Of a stretch of 64,000 nucleotides of DNA, positions 1 through 8,005 are shown piece by piece. The position numbers and the translations under genes are program-made. This DNA comes from Bradyrhizobium tropiciagri (GTDB lineage: Bacteria > Pseudomonadota > Alphaproteobacteria > Rhizobiales > Xanthobacteraceae), in assembly GCF_001189845.1 (NCBI RefSeq), contig NZ_LFLZ01000035.1:1-64000 (forward strand). Reading direction: 5' to 3'. Positions within the stretch are counted from its first letter, which is position 1. Each line of letters opens with the position of its first letter. The notes beneath the pieces were generated by a model. That model had not been told where the DNA came from, did not search any database, and worked only from the letters and a program-made list of their open reading frames with translations.

Positions 1-37
1 GGGTTACGGTCTATCGAGAGAGCAAGAGCCCTCACCC

Positions 38-77
38 GGATTGCTGCGCAATCCGACCTCTCCCCACCGGGGAGAGG
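38..77. repeat. Intergenic double palindrome
   Basis: Two adjacent hairpins: GGATTG...CAATCC at 38-54, then CCTCTCCCC-ACC-GGGGAGAGG at 57-77. This resembles the short GC-rich palindromes scattered in Bradyrhizobium intergenic DNA. It lies just past the 3' end of the reverse-strand gene at 124-444 and could end its transcript. Confidence 0.55.
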
Positions 78-123
78 TGAAGCAAGACCGTGCCAAGCCT
101 ATTCAACCAAAACTCATCCGGCT

Positions 124-444
124 TTAGTCGAGCCGCTTGCGCACGTCGTCGCGGATCTGCTCGCGGAACGCCTGGCGGCGCGCGGCGCGTTCCTTGACCG
201 GAACGTCGTGGCGATCGAACACGTCGAACTTCTCCAGGATCGGATAGTGCTCGCTGGCCATCGCCAGCACGCGCAGCAAACCCGCGACCTTCGGGGTCGG
301 GCCGGTGACTTCCCACTTGCGGAGCTTTTCGGCGCCGCCGGCACCCGGCAACCCGCACAGCTTCGCCATGTCTGCCGCCGTCAGCTTGCGGCCGAGCGCC
401 TCGCCGAGATGTTCGCGCAATTTTCTGAGTTCTGGGCCGGTCAC
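124..444 (-). CDS. Small helix-turn-helix (XRE-like) DNA-binding protein
   Basis: The 106-residue product has an N-terminal segment (about residues 1-60) with the layout of an XRE-type HTH: 'ELRKLREHLG', then 'AADMAKLCGL', then 'KLRKWEVTGPTP', which resembles the W-E/G-R-x-P end of lambda-repressor-like domains. The tail is charged and probably helical. It likely binds DNA as a small regulator, but its target is unknown. The gene stands alone, with no apparent operon partner and hairpins at its 3' side. Confidence 0.6.
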   Translation of the reverse strand: MTGPELRKLREHLGEALGRKLTAADMAKLCGLPGAGGAEKLRKWEVTGPTPKVAGLLRVLAMASEHYPILEKFDVFDRHDVPVKERAARRQAFREQIRDDVRKRLD

Positions 445-527
445 TCTTGGGTCCGCTCCGCGGTGGCAAATGTGAAGTGAGTCACATGACGTGCTCGAGG
501 CGAGGTCTATACGCCGCGCATGCGACT

Positions 528-631
528 TCTAGAGCCTTTTCCGTTCCGATTGAATCGGAACGGGGCTCTGGATTCTTGTTTTTGACGCGTTTTCTTCACG
601 CGAACCGGTACCCACTTCGCTCGAAAACGCT
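528..631. repeat. Bradyrhizobium-type dispersed palindromic element
   Basis: A strong hairpin with arms CCGTTCCGATT and AATCGGAACGG, itself bracketed by AGAGCC/GGCTCT, is followed by a T-rich stretch and a second imperfect palindrome (ACGCGTTTTC ... GAAAACGC). From memory this pair is a very common intergenic unit in Bradyrhizobium genomes. It sits directly upstream of the 41-residue gene at 649 and may be carried in its leader. Confidence 0.6.
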
Positions 632-648
632 TCTCAAAGGAAATCATC

Positions 649-774
649 ATGCACGGCATCATCGAAAGCCTGAGCCCCGAACGCGCACAGATCGATTGGA
701 AATGGGTCGGCAGTGTGTTCGTGGTCTACGTCGCGCTGATGATCGGCGGCGTTGGCCTGCTGCTCGCGCATTGA
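649..774 (+). CDS. 41-residue single-pass membrane protein
   Basis: The ATG at 649 is preceded by AAAGGA at a good distance. The product starts MHGIIESLSPERA, continues with 'DWKW', and then has one hydrophobic segment (about residues 21-40) rich in V, L, I, G and A up to the C-terminal His. It is probably a small inner-membrane protein. No family is recognised; the clear ribosome binding site and clean membrane segment support it being real. Confidence 0.55.
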   Translation: MHGIIESLSPERAQIDWKWVGSVFVVYVALMIGGVGLLLAH

Positions 775-901
775 TTCGGCGAAGAGGGGGAGGCGAAGGC
801 GGACGGCGACCGTGGTGGCGGGTCCCATCGTCGCGCAGGCCGGCCACGGCTGCTGGAGCCGGATCGTGCTTTCTTGACGATCCCCGAGAGCCGGCGGCGA
901 T

Positions 902-936
902 ATCCTGCCGGCGCCTGCGTTCGGCGCCGACAGGAT
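902..936. terminator. Bidirectional hairpin between converging genes
   Basis: ATCCTG-C-CGGCGCC, a 7-nt loop, then GGCGCCG-A-CAGGAT form a long, nearly perfect stem between the converging small gene at 649-774 and the reverse-strand gene ending at 949. There is no marked U-run. Position and symmetry suggest a two-way terminator. Confidence 0.55.
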
Positions 937-948
937 GGATTCAGGCCG

Positions 949-2142
949 TCAGCGTGAGGCGAGAGCGCCGGCCAACCGGGCCGACTTGCCGGTCGGCTTC
1001 GGCGTCGACCGTGCTGCCACCATAGCTGCGGATGGTGTCGCATTCGTCGGCCAGGCATCGGGGAACGGCGGAGCAAAACGGTGCGCCTTCAGAGCCGCGA
1101 TGTCCCAGGAATTCAGGCAAGTTTTCCCGCCATATTCCGTCGAATTGTAGAAGGCGTGAAAACCGATACCAATAGCCGAGGCGAAACGGTCGCCCTTGGT
1201 CGCTCCATCCACATAGGCCCTCAGCTTCGCGCAGAACTTGGGCAGGTTGGCCGACCAGGGAGCATCGACCGCATTCTGGGCATTGTTGAACTGGTTCTGA
1301 AGCTCGCCGTACCGCTCGGTAAAAGCTCCGTCGACCCCCGACCAGCCGTTCAGGCCATCAAGATCCAACCCGCTCCCGTGCACGATCTTGTCGATCGAGA
1401 TGACAGTGGTTCGGCCGCTCCGGTAGCTGATGTTGCTGGTGGTCGATCTGATCTCGTACTGCGTGGGGTCCGGCGATTTGGTTTCGGCAAACGACTCCAT
1501 GATCGAGTTCACGCCGCTATTGAGCGTGGTGATGGCGTTGCTGTTTTTCTGCAGGTAGGAGACGACAGGGACGATCGTCGCTCCAATACCCCCGGTGCCC
1601 GTGGCGAGCGATCCCAATGCGACGGCACTTGCGCCGACTGTCGTAATGCCGCTCACAAACTTCGTCGGGTCATTGAATCGAATGGTGTCCGACTGCTTGT
1701 ACTCGAAGTGCATCCTTATTTTCGCGTTGGCCGGAACGTCGGTGATGATGGTGCCTTCGCAGTTCTGAATTTGGGTGTCGCCAAAGTTGGCCTTGGCAAT
1801 GATCGGCACCTTGACCTGCTTGGTCTCGTTGCCCTTGGCATTCGGGAAGGTCACCACGGCCGCGAGGGCGACAGACCGATCGCGAATATTGAAGCCATCC
1901 TGAAACATGTTGCCGGTTCGCTTCGCCCCGACCCAACTCGACGCCACATTGTTCAGGCTCTGCGGATCGTCGCAGAGATTGCGGACCTTGAGATCGTACT
2001 GGAAAACGTCCCTGGGACCGTCGAAGGGTCTTATGACCGGCCGCGAGCCCGAGGCACGCTCGACATCTCCCAACTCAAAGCCAAATGCGGACGACGATGC
2101 CAACAGCGCAAGAGCCGTCGGCAGCAAAATCTTGATGCGCAC
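949..2142 (-). CDS. Exported protein of unknown function
   Basis: 397 residues if translation starts at the GTG at 2142, which has GGGAG about seven bases upstream. The ATG at 2160 adds six residues and has no such site. The N-terminus (MRIKILLPTALALLASSSAFG) is a clear Sec signal peptide. The mature part has a beta-rich start with 'VRNLCDDPQSLNNV', a hydrophobic Gly/Ala-rich segment near residue 160 and no recognisable catalytic motif. It stands alone. Confidence 0.6.
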   Translation of the reverse strand: MRIKILLPTALALLASSSAFGFELGDVERASGSRPVIRPFDGPRDVFQYDLKVRNLCDDPQSLNNVASSWVGAKRTGNMFQDGFNIRDRSVALAAVVTFPNAKGNETKQVKVPIIAKANFGDTQIQNCEGTIITDVPANAKIRMHFEYKQSDTIRFNDPTKFVSGITTVGASAVALGSLATGTGGIGATIVPVVSYLQKNSNAITTLNSGVNSIMESFAETKSPDPTQYEIRSTTSNISYRSGRTTVISIDKIVHGSGLDLDGLNGWSGVDGAFTERYGELQNQFNNAQNAVDAPWSANLPKFCAKLRAYVDGATKGDRFASAIGIGFHAFYNSTEYGGKTCLNSWDIAALKAHRFAPPFPDAWPTNATPSAAMVAARSTPKPTGKSARLAGALASR

Positions 2143-2465
2143 GTATATCTCCCAATTCAATGTGGTCTTGCGGAGCTTTGAAAATTCGCCGAGTAACTAC
2201 AGCTCCATAGAAGTATGGCTCTGGCCGAAAATCAACCAAAAGTAGATTTTGCGATCCGGGGAGCCTCGGTCCGGGGCGATGACGAGACGGGCAGATGCGG
2301 CGGCCGTCGCGTGAGGGGCCAGGAGCTCCGGACGGTCAAGGGCACCACACCAGTCGAGGGCGCTCCACGGTCGTCCCTGGCTCGCACGCTTCGCGCCAGC
2401 CGGCGATCTTCCGGATCGGATGAGGATGTCTGGTGCTTGGTTCAGTCGCTATGCGACGAAGATCC

Positions 2466-2540
2466 TGGTGCTGCCAGACAGGATTGAACTGTCGACCTCT
2501 CCATTACCAATGGAGTGCTCTACCACTGAGCTACGGCAGC
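2466..2540 (-). tRNA. tRNA-Thr (anticodon GGT)
   Basis: On the reverse strand the sequence folds as a cloverleaf: acceptor GCTGCCG/TGGCAGC, D arm with AGCTCAGTGGTAGAGC, anticodon arm CTCCA-TTGGTAA-TGGAG (anticodon GGT), T arm with GTTCAATCC, and an encoded CCA at 2466-2468. Confidence 0.95.
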
Positions 2541-2858
2541 ATGCCCGGGAAAAATTGAATCGGCCCTATGGGCCCGTCCAAGCGGGCGGTTCTTGCCACA
2601 GGCCTCCCTTTCGCGCAAGCGAAACAGCGCCCATCCTGCCGGGCAAATCGGCAGAAATCACGTTCCGTGTCGGTGATTCCGACCAATTCGGCCGATTTCG
2701 GCCCGATTGGGTTCCCGACCGCACGGGAATGCGACCGTCCACCTGCGGCCGAATCATGTCGCCGTGCGCAACTGGCCGACCGGGCAGGGTGCGCGGGCGG
2801 CAGCGATTGTCTATGCTCACGGCGCGCGAAAGGGCGTCGGCGGTTCGAGAGTTCAGCA

Positions 2859-3068
2859 ATGACGGGTGATCAGGACAGAGGCGGCGGGCAGGCCGGAGCC
2901 CGCCTGAAGGATTCGCGGCAGGATCGCCTCAAGCTGGCGCTGCGCGAAAACCTGAAACGGCGAAAATCCCAGGCGCGCGGTCGCGAGGATGTGGCTTCCG
3001 AACCGGCCGACGGCCCGCTAGATCACCCCTCGCCGGATGACGCCGGCGGAAACGAGCCGGGCCGCTAA
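2859..3068 (+). CDS. Small charged conserved protein (69 aa)
   Basis: The product is hydrophilic, with a basic helical core 'QDRLKLALRENLKRRKSQARGR' (residues about 21-42) followed by an acidic, Pro/Gly-rich tail. Short proteins with this core are common in rhizobia, where I recall them upstream of murA; here a flavoprotein gene follows instead. The ATG at 2859 starts the conserved part. No function is known. Confidence 0.6.
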   Translation: MTGDQDRGGGQAGARLKDSRQDRLKLALRENLKRRKSQARGREDVASEPADGPLDHPSPDDAGGNEPGR

Positions 3069-3110
3069 CCCGGCTCGGGTGTGTGTGCAAAGAAGAAACG
3101 GGTCGCCGAC

Positions 3111-4811
3111 ATGGCTGCAATCGATGAGACAACAATCAATCGCCTGAACGCAACCGCCGCCGCCTTCCCGCGCCATGAACAGACCTTTCCGACCCTAACG
3201 GTGCATGAGATCGAGCGGATGCGCCGCTTCGGCGAGCCGCGCTCGTACAAGGACGGCGAGGCGTTGTTCGAGACCGGCACGCCCGGTCCCGGCATGTTCG
3301 TGGTGCTGTCGGGCAGCGTCGCGATCACCCAGCGCGACGGCCTCGGCCGTGTCACGCCGATCATCGACCAGGGGCCCGGTCAGTTTCTCGCCGAGATCGG
3401 CCAGCTCTCCGGCCGCGCCGCGCTGGTCGACGGCCATGCGGACGGCGTCGTCGAGACATTGCTGCTGCCGCCGGACCGGTTGCGCGCGCTCTTGGTCGCC
3501 GAGGCCGATCTCGGCGAGCGCATCATGCGGGCGCTGATCCTGCGCCGCGTCAGCCTGATCCAGGGCGGCGCCGGCGGGCCGGTACTGATCGGCCCCGCCT
3601 CGGTCGGCAACATGGCGCCGTTGCAGAATTTCCTGGCGCGCAACGGCCAGCCGCATCACGTCCTCGATCCCGAGGCCGACACCGATGCCGCCGACCTCGT
3701 CGCGCGCTATTCGCCGACGCGCGCCGAATTGCCGCTGGTGGTCTGCCCAAACGGCACGGTGCTGCGCAATCCCTCAGAGACCGCGCTTGCGATGGCGCTC
3801 GGCATGATCGGCAACAGCGCGGAGAACAAGCTTTACGATGTCGCGGTGGTCGGCAGCGGCCCGGCCGGGCTCGCCACTGCGGTCTATGCGGCCTCGGAAG
3901 GCCTGTCGGTCGCGGTATTCGATTCGCGCGCCTTCGGCGGCCAGGCCGGCGCCAGCATGCGGATCGAAAACTATCTGGGCTTTCCGACCGGCATCTCCGG
4001 CCAGGCGCTCGCCGGACGGGCCTTCAACCAGGCGCAGAAATTCGGCGCCGAGATGCTGATCCCGGTCTCGATCAAATCGCTCGATTGCTCGAAGGCCTCC
4101 GGCGCGTTCGCGCTCGACACCGCATGCGGGCATACGCTGCGCGCCAGGTCGGTCGTGGTCGCGAGCGGTGCGCGTTATCGCCGGCCGGTGATCGACAATC
4201 TCGAGAATTATGAGGGGCGCGGCGTCTGGTACTGGGCCTCGCCGATCGAGGCGCGGCTCTGCGCCCAGCAGGACGTCGTGCTGGTCGGCGGCGGCAATTC
4301 CGCTGGCCAGGCGGCGGTGTTCCTGTCGGCGCATGCCCGCAGGGTCAATATGATGATCCGCGGCGGCGGGCTCGGCGCCAGCATGTCGCGCTATCTGATC
4401 GAGCGCATCGAGGCGACGCCGAACATCGAATTGATGTTCAATACCGAGGTGATCGGGCTCGAAGGTGCGGAGACACTGGAACGTGTGCGCTGGCGCAGCC
4501 GGCTCGCACCCGACGAGTTCACGATGGATATCCGCAATCTGTTCCTGTTCGTCGGCGCCGATCCGGCCACCGGCTGGCTCGAGGGCTGCGGGGTGCAGGT
4601 CGACCGCGGCGGCTTCGTCAAGACCGGCGTGCAGAACGGCGAGGGCGCGCCCGCCGTGCCGCTGCTCGAGACCACGGTGCCCGGCGTGTTCGCGGTCGGC
4701 GACGTCCGCTCCGGATCGGTCAAGCGCGTCGGCGGCGCGATCGGCGAAGGCGCGCAGGTCGTCGCCGCCCTGCACGGCTACCTCGCCGATGCCGGCAGCC
4801 CGACGCTGTAG
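3111..4811 (+). CDS. FAD-dependent thioredoxin-reductase-like protein with N-terminal cNMP-binding domain
   Basis: 566 residues. Residues about 35-155 look like a cyclic-nucleotide-binding beta-roll ('GEALFETGTPGPGMFVVLSG'). From about 240 the protein is a pyridine-nucleotide disulfide oxidoreductase: FAD site VGSGPAG near 245, 'FGGQAG', NAD(P)H site GGGNSAGQ near 392, and a C-terminal FAD contact 'FAVGDVRSGSVKR'. The CxxC of true thioredoxin reductases is missing; its place reads 'GVWYWASPIEARLC'. It probably passes electrons to an unknown partner. A UBP-type zinc-finger gene lies 168 bp downstream. Start at 3111 is chosen; GTG at 3081 is also open. Confidence 0.85.
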   Translation: MAAIDETTINRLNATAAAFPRHEQTFPTLTVHEIERMRRFGEPRSYKDGEALFETGTPGPGMFVVLSGSVAITQRDGLGRVTPIIDQGPGQFLAEIGQLSGRAALVDGHADGVVETLLLPPDRLRALLVAEADLGERIMRALILRRVSLIQGGAGGPVLIGPASVGNMAPLQNFLARNGQPHHVLDPEADTDAADLVARYSPTRAELPLVVCPNGTVLRNPSETALAMALGMIGNSAENKLYDVAVVGSGPAGLATAVYAASEGLSVAVFDSRAFGGQAGASMRIENYLGFPTGISGQALAGRAFNQAQKFGAEMLIPVSIKSLDCSKASGAFALDTACGHTLRARSVVVASGARYRRPVIDNLENYEGRGVWYWASPIEARLCAQQDVVLVGGGNSAGQAAVFLSAHARRVNMMIRGGGLGASMSRYLIERIEATPNIELMFNTEVIGLEGAETLERVRWRSRLAPDEFTMDIRNLFLFVGADPATGWLEGCGVQVDRGGFVKTGVQNGEGAPAVPLLETTVPGVFAVGDVRSGSVKRVGGAIGEGAQVVAALHGYLADAGSPTL

Positions 4812-4837
4812 GGATGATCCATCCGGGTCGCTCTATC

Positions 4838-4946
4838 CCCGTCATCCTGAGGAGCGCGGAACGCGCGTCTCGAAGGATGAATCGGCCACCAGCCGGGCCG
4901 TCCATCCTTCGAGACGGCCGCGTTGCGGCCTCCTCAGGATGACGGG
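4838..4946. repeat. Long inverted repeat, copy 1
   Basis: Outer arms CCCGTCATCCTGAGGA (4838-4853) and TCCTCAGGATGACGGG (4931-4946) are perfect complements. Inner arms TCTCGAAGGATG and CATCCTTCGAGA extend the cruciform. The same element recurs at 5345-5446, so the two copies bracket the zinc-finger gene. Such GTCATCCTGAGGAGC palindromes are widespread in Bradyrhizobium. Confidence 0.8.
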
Positions 4947-4979
4947 TACTTGAAGTCGTTCTGAACACGAGGCCCGCAA

Positions 4980-5288
4980 ATGACAAAAGGCTGCACCCAT
5001 ATCGCCGGCATCCAGGACGTCACGCCGAGCGCGCGCGGCTGCGAGGAGTGCCTGAAGAGCGGCAGCCGCTGGCTGCATCTGCGGATCTGCCGGACCTGCG
5101 GCCATGTCGGCTGCTGCGACGATTCGCCGAACCGGCATGCGACGGCGCATTTTCATGCCACCGGCCATCCCGTGATCGAGGGCTACGATCCGCCGGAAGG
5201 CTGGGGCTGGTGCTATGTCGACGAGGTGCTATTCGACCTGTCCAAGCGCAAGACGCCGCATGACGGGCCGATCCCGCGCTATTATTGA
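4980..5288 (+). CDS. UBP-type zinc-finger protein
   Basis: The 102-residue protein is almost entirely one zf-UBP domain: CTH near residue 5, CxxC at 'CEEC', 'WLHLRICRTCGHVGCCDDSPNRHATAHFH' giving the CxxC and HxxxxH ligands, and a closing His in 'GHPVIEG'. In eukaryotes this fold binds ubiquitin C-termini; its role in bacteria is unknown. It follows the flavoprotein at 3111-4811, a pairing I recall in rhizobia, so the two may work together in redox or protein quality control. Confidence 0.85.
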   Translation: MTKGCTHIAGIQDVTPSARGCEECLKSGSRWLHLRICRTCGHVGCCDDSPNRHATAHFHATGHPVIEGYDPPEGWGWCYVDEVLFDLSKRKTPHDGPIPRYY

Positions 5289-5344
5289 TTCAATGTCTTA
5301 CGAGGCGCACGAGTACGCGCATCCGATGGGCGCAGGCACTATCA

Positions 5345-5446
5345 CCGTCATCCTGAGGAGCGCGTAGCGCGTCTCGAAGGATGTACGGCCCGGCTGCTGG
5401 CCGTGCATCCTTCGAGGCTCGCTCCGCTCGCACCTCAGGATGACGG
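5345..5446. repeat. Long inverted repeat, copy 2
   Basis: CCGTCATCCTGAGG (from 5345) pairs with CCTCAGGATGACGG (to 5446), with inner arms CGAAGGATG and CATCCTTCG. It is a diverged copy of the element at 4838-4946, with the two arms kept complementary while the loop differs. Confidence 0.8.
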
Positions 5447-5569
5447 GTCAATCACAATTGGCGCCGGCGAATTCTCATGAGATGTCGCTCGACCTCCCAT
5501 CGAACCATGTAGCAATTTTCAAAGACGCATCGTAACGTAGCGCGGGTTCTCAACGGGGGAGTGCGCTAC

Positions 5570-6070
5570 ATGACGACGTTGGTGCTTGTGCACGTCATTA
5601 TCAGCCTGATTGCGATCGTCGCCGGTGTGATCGTGATGTTCGGCCTGCTCGGCTCGCGCGCGATGCCCGGACTGACCGCGATCTTCCTCGTTCTCACGAT
5701 CCTGACCAGCGCCACCGGCTTCGTGATCCCGCCACTGATCACCGAGAAGGTGCTGCCGTCCCAGATCATCGGCGGGCTCTCGCTGGTGCTGCTCGCGATC
5801 GCCTGCATCGCGCTTTATGCGATGCAGCTCAAGGGCGCATGGCGCCCGATCTATGTCGTGACCGCGATGGTCTCGCTTTATCTCAATGTCTTCGTGCTGG
5901 TCATCCAGAGTTTCCTCAAGATACCCGCATTGCAGGCGCTGGCGCCGGCCGTGCCGCCGAACCCGCCGTCCGGGCCCGTGTTTGGGGCGGTGCAGGGCAT
6001 CGTGCTGGTGTTCTTCGTCGTGATGATCATCGGCGCCTGGCGCCGCTTCAGGCCGGTCAATTTCGCCTGA
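5570..6070 (+). CDS. Four-helix inner-membrane protein
   Basis: 166 residues, with ATG at 5570 eight bases after a strong GGGGGAG. Four hydrophobic segments are visible (about residues 3-25, 38-58, 70-92 and 103-122), and a fifth may cover the C-terminal 'GIVLVFFVVMIIGAW'. No catalytic residues or family motif are recognised. It precedes the hydrolase gene at 6215 by about 145 bp, but nothing links the two functionally. Confidence 0.6.
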   Translation: MTTLVLVHVIISLIAIVAGVIVMFGLLGSRAMPGLTAIFLVLTILTSATGFVIPPLITEKVLPSQIIGGLSLVLLAIACIALYAMQLKGAWRPIYVVTAMVSLYLNVFVLVIQSFLKIPALQALAPAVPPNPPSGPVFGAVQGIVLVFFVVMIIGAWRRFRPVNFA

Positions 6071-6214
6071 TCCGAGGCGGATGACATCAATTCGAGACGA
6101 CGCACAGCATAGAAGATGATGGGCGGCGGCGTGTCGGCGACACGCTGTCGCCGGAGGTCCGTTCACGCCCCGTCGTGGGCGGACCAAAGAATCAGCAACA
6201 AGAGGAGCATTCAA

Positions 6215-7039
6215 ATGCCCACCATCACCACCAAAGACGGCGTCGATATCTTCTACAAGGATTGGGGTTCGGGTCAGCCGATCGTGTTCAGCCATGGCTG
6301 GCCGCTGTCGTCGGACGACTGGGACGCGCAGATGCTGTTCTTCGTGGGTCACGGCTTCCGCGTCATCGCCCATGACCGCCGCGGCCATGGCCGCTCAGCC
6401 CAGGTCGCCGACGGCCATGACATGGACCATTACGCCGACGACCTCGCGGCCGTTACCGCGCATCTCGACCTCAGGAATGCCGTTCATGTCGGCCATTCCA
6501 CCGGCGGCGGCGAGGTCGTGCACTACATTGCCCGCCACGGCGAGAGCCGGGTGGCGAAGGCGGCGATCATCGCGGCCGTGCCGCCTTTGATGGTGCAGAC
6601 GCCCGCCAATCCCGGCGGCCTGCCGAAATCGGTGTTCGACGGCCTGCAGGCCCAGGTCGCGGCCAACCGCTCGCAATTCTACCGCGATCTGCCGGCCGGC
6701 CCGTTCTATGGCTACAACCGGCCCGGCGCGAAACCGTCGGAAGCCGTGATCCAGAACTGGTGGCGGCAGGGCATGATGGGCGGCGCGAAAGCGCATTACG
6801 ACGGCATCGTCGCGTTCTCGCAGACCGACTTCACCGAGGACCTGAAGAAGATCAACGTGCCCGTGCTGGTGATGCATGGCGACGACGATCAGATCGTGCC
6901 CTATGCCGATTCCGGCCCGCTCTCGGCCAAGCTTTTGAAGAACGGCACGCTGAAGACCTACAAGGGTTTTCCGCACGGCATGCCGACGACGGAGGCCGAG
7001 ACCATCAACGCGGATCTGCTGGCGTTCATCAAGGGGTGA
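6215..7039 (+). CDS. Alpha/beta hydrolase, non-heme haloperoxidase/esterase type
   Basis: 274 residues starting MPTITTKDGVDIFYKDWG, with AGAGGAG upstream of the ATG at 6215. The oxyanion region is 'FSHGWPLSSDDWD'. The triad is visible: Ser near 94 in VGHSTGGG, Asp near 222 in HGDDDQIVP, and His near 253 in FPHGMP. Family members are cofactor-free perhydrolases/esterases named for in vitro halogenation; the real substrate is unknown. Cytosolic, with no signal peptide. Confidence 0.85.
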   Translation: MPTITTKDGVDIFYKDWGSGQPIVFSHGWPLSSDDWDAQMLFFVGHGFRVIAHDRRGHGRSAQVADGHDMDHYADDLAAVTAHLDLRNAVHVGHSTGGGEVVHYIARHGESRVAKAAIIAAVPPLMVQTPANPGGLPKSVFDGLQAQVAANRSQFYRDLPAGPFYGYNRPGAKPSEAVIQNWWRQGMMGGAKAHYDGIVAFSQTDFTEDLKKINVPVLVMHGDDDQIVPYADSGPLSAKLLKNGTLKTYKGFPHGMPTTEAETINADLLAFIKG

Positions 7040-7120
7040 GGCGCGCTGCGCTCGCCGAGGAACGCTGACTAAGCGCGGGCCTAGCGACTGCAATGTGAGG
7101 GGGCCACAGGCGGTAGGGTT

Positions 7121-7287
7121 CCCTCCCCCTTGCGGGGGAGGGTTAGGGAGAGGGGTGGCCACTCGGCGCGCTCTCTCGAAATTGCCCTCTGATTATCGAG
7201 CCGGGATTGTGGGACTAACCGCTTCGTCCCGCATCTCGCCCCGGGGCTTACCCCTCTCCCCAACCCTCCCCCGCAAGGGAGGAGGGA
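7121..7287. repeat. Paired GC-rich inverted repeats in a 438-bp intergenic stretch
   Basis: CCCTCCCCCTTGCGGGGGAG (7121-7140) plus GGTTAGGGAGAGGGG faces CCCCTCTCCCCAACCCTCCC plus CCGCAAGGGAGGAGGG (to 7287) in inverted order, so the whole block can form one large cruciform. It is of the type found dispersed in Bradyrhizobium. Apart from it I see no gene between 7040 and 7477. Confidence 0.7.
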
Positions 7288-7477
7288 GCCTGACGAGCGT
7301 GCCCACCTGACGAAGAGCCAATGCGCATACGTTCGATCAGGTCATGCCGCGCAGCTTCCAGCTCCCTTGCATGGGGTTGTTTTCGATATTTTGCTCGTGC
7401 GCTGCCGGTTCCCCCGAGCGGTATTTCCTCGCGGCCACCTGGTACCTCTGGCTGCCGAACGCGTTATAACCACCGTC

Positions 7478-7906
7478 ATGTCCCCACCCGCGCCGCTGAA
7501 ACTGATCGCCCTCGACGCCGACGACCTCGCGGTGATCTCCGCCCATGTGCAGGACGCCCGCGTCCAGCCCGCCGACATCATCTGGCGCCAGGACGAGAAA
7601 CGCCTCGTGGTCGGCCTGAACCGGCTCGACTGGGAACAGACCCTGTCCGGCGGCACCTGCTCGCGCCGGCTGATCGCCGCGCTCAGGTTCGACCGGGTGC
7701 TGGCATGCAAGTCGCGCAATATCGACCTGGAGACCCCGGAAGCGGCCCTGGAACTGCTCGGGATCGAGTTCTATGCCTCCGACCCGCCGGGCGGCAGCGC
7801 GCTGCTGATGTTCGGCCATGGCGGGGCGCTGCGGCTCGATGTCGAGTGCCTGGAATGCGAATTGACCGATCTCGGGGAGGATGATCTCGGGGTGGCGACG
7901 GGGTAG
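7478..7906 (+). CDS. DUF2948 family protein
   Basis: 142 residues beginning MSPPAPLKLIALDADDLAVIS. The segments 'AHVQDARV', 'WRQDEKRLVVGLNRLDWE', 'RRLIAALRFDRV' and the acidic C-terminus 'LRLDVECLECELTDLGE' match the DUF2948 family, which I recall next to hisD in alphaproteobacteria. The biochemical role is unknown. It lies about 100 bp upstream of hisD on the same strand and could share its promoter. Confidence 0.8.
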   Translation: MSPPAPLKLIALDADDLAVISAHVQDARVQPADIIWRQDEKRLVVGLNRLDWEQTLSGGTCSRRLIAALRFDRVLACKSRNIDLETPEAALELLGIEFYASDPPGGSALLMFGHGGALRLDVECLECELTDLGEDDLGVATG

Positions 7907-8005
7907 TCGTCCCGGCTTTCGCCGGGACGACGGGAGCCAAGGGTTGACGGCCATTATCCGCCGCGCCATTGAGCAGGGACCCAGAGTCCTCTTCAGAAAG
8001 CCGCC

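Noticed and set aside
1081..2181. Long forward open frame of 366 codons
   Set aside because: It is the complement of the exported-protein gene on the reverse strand, which has a signal peptide and ribosome site. The forward product is Arg/Val/Gly-rich with no recognisable motif.
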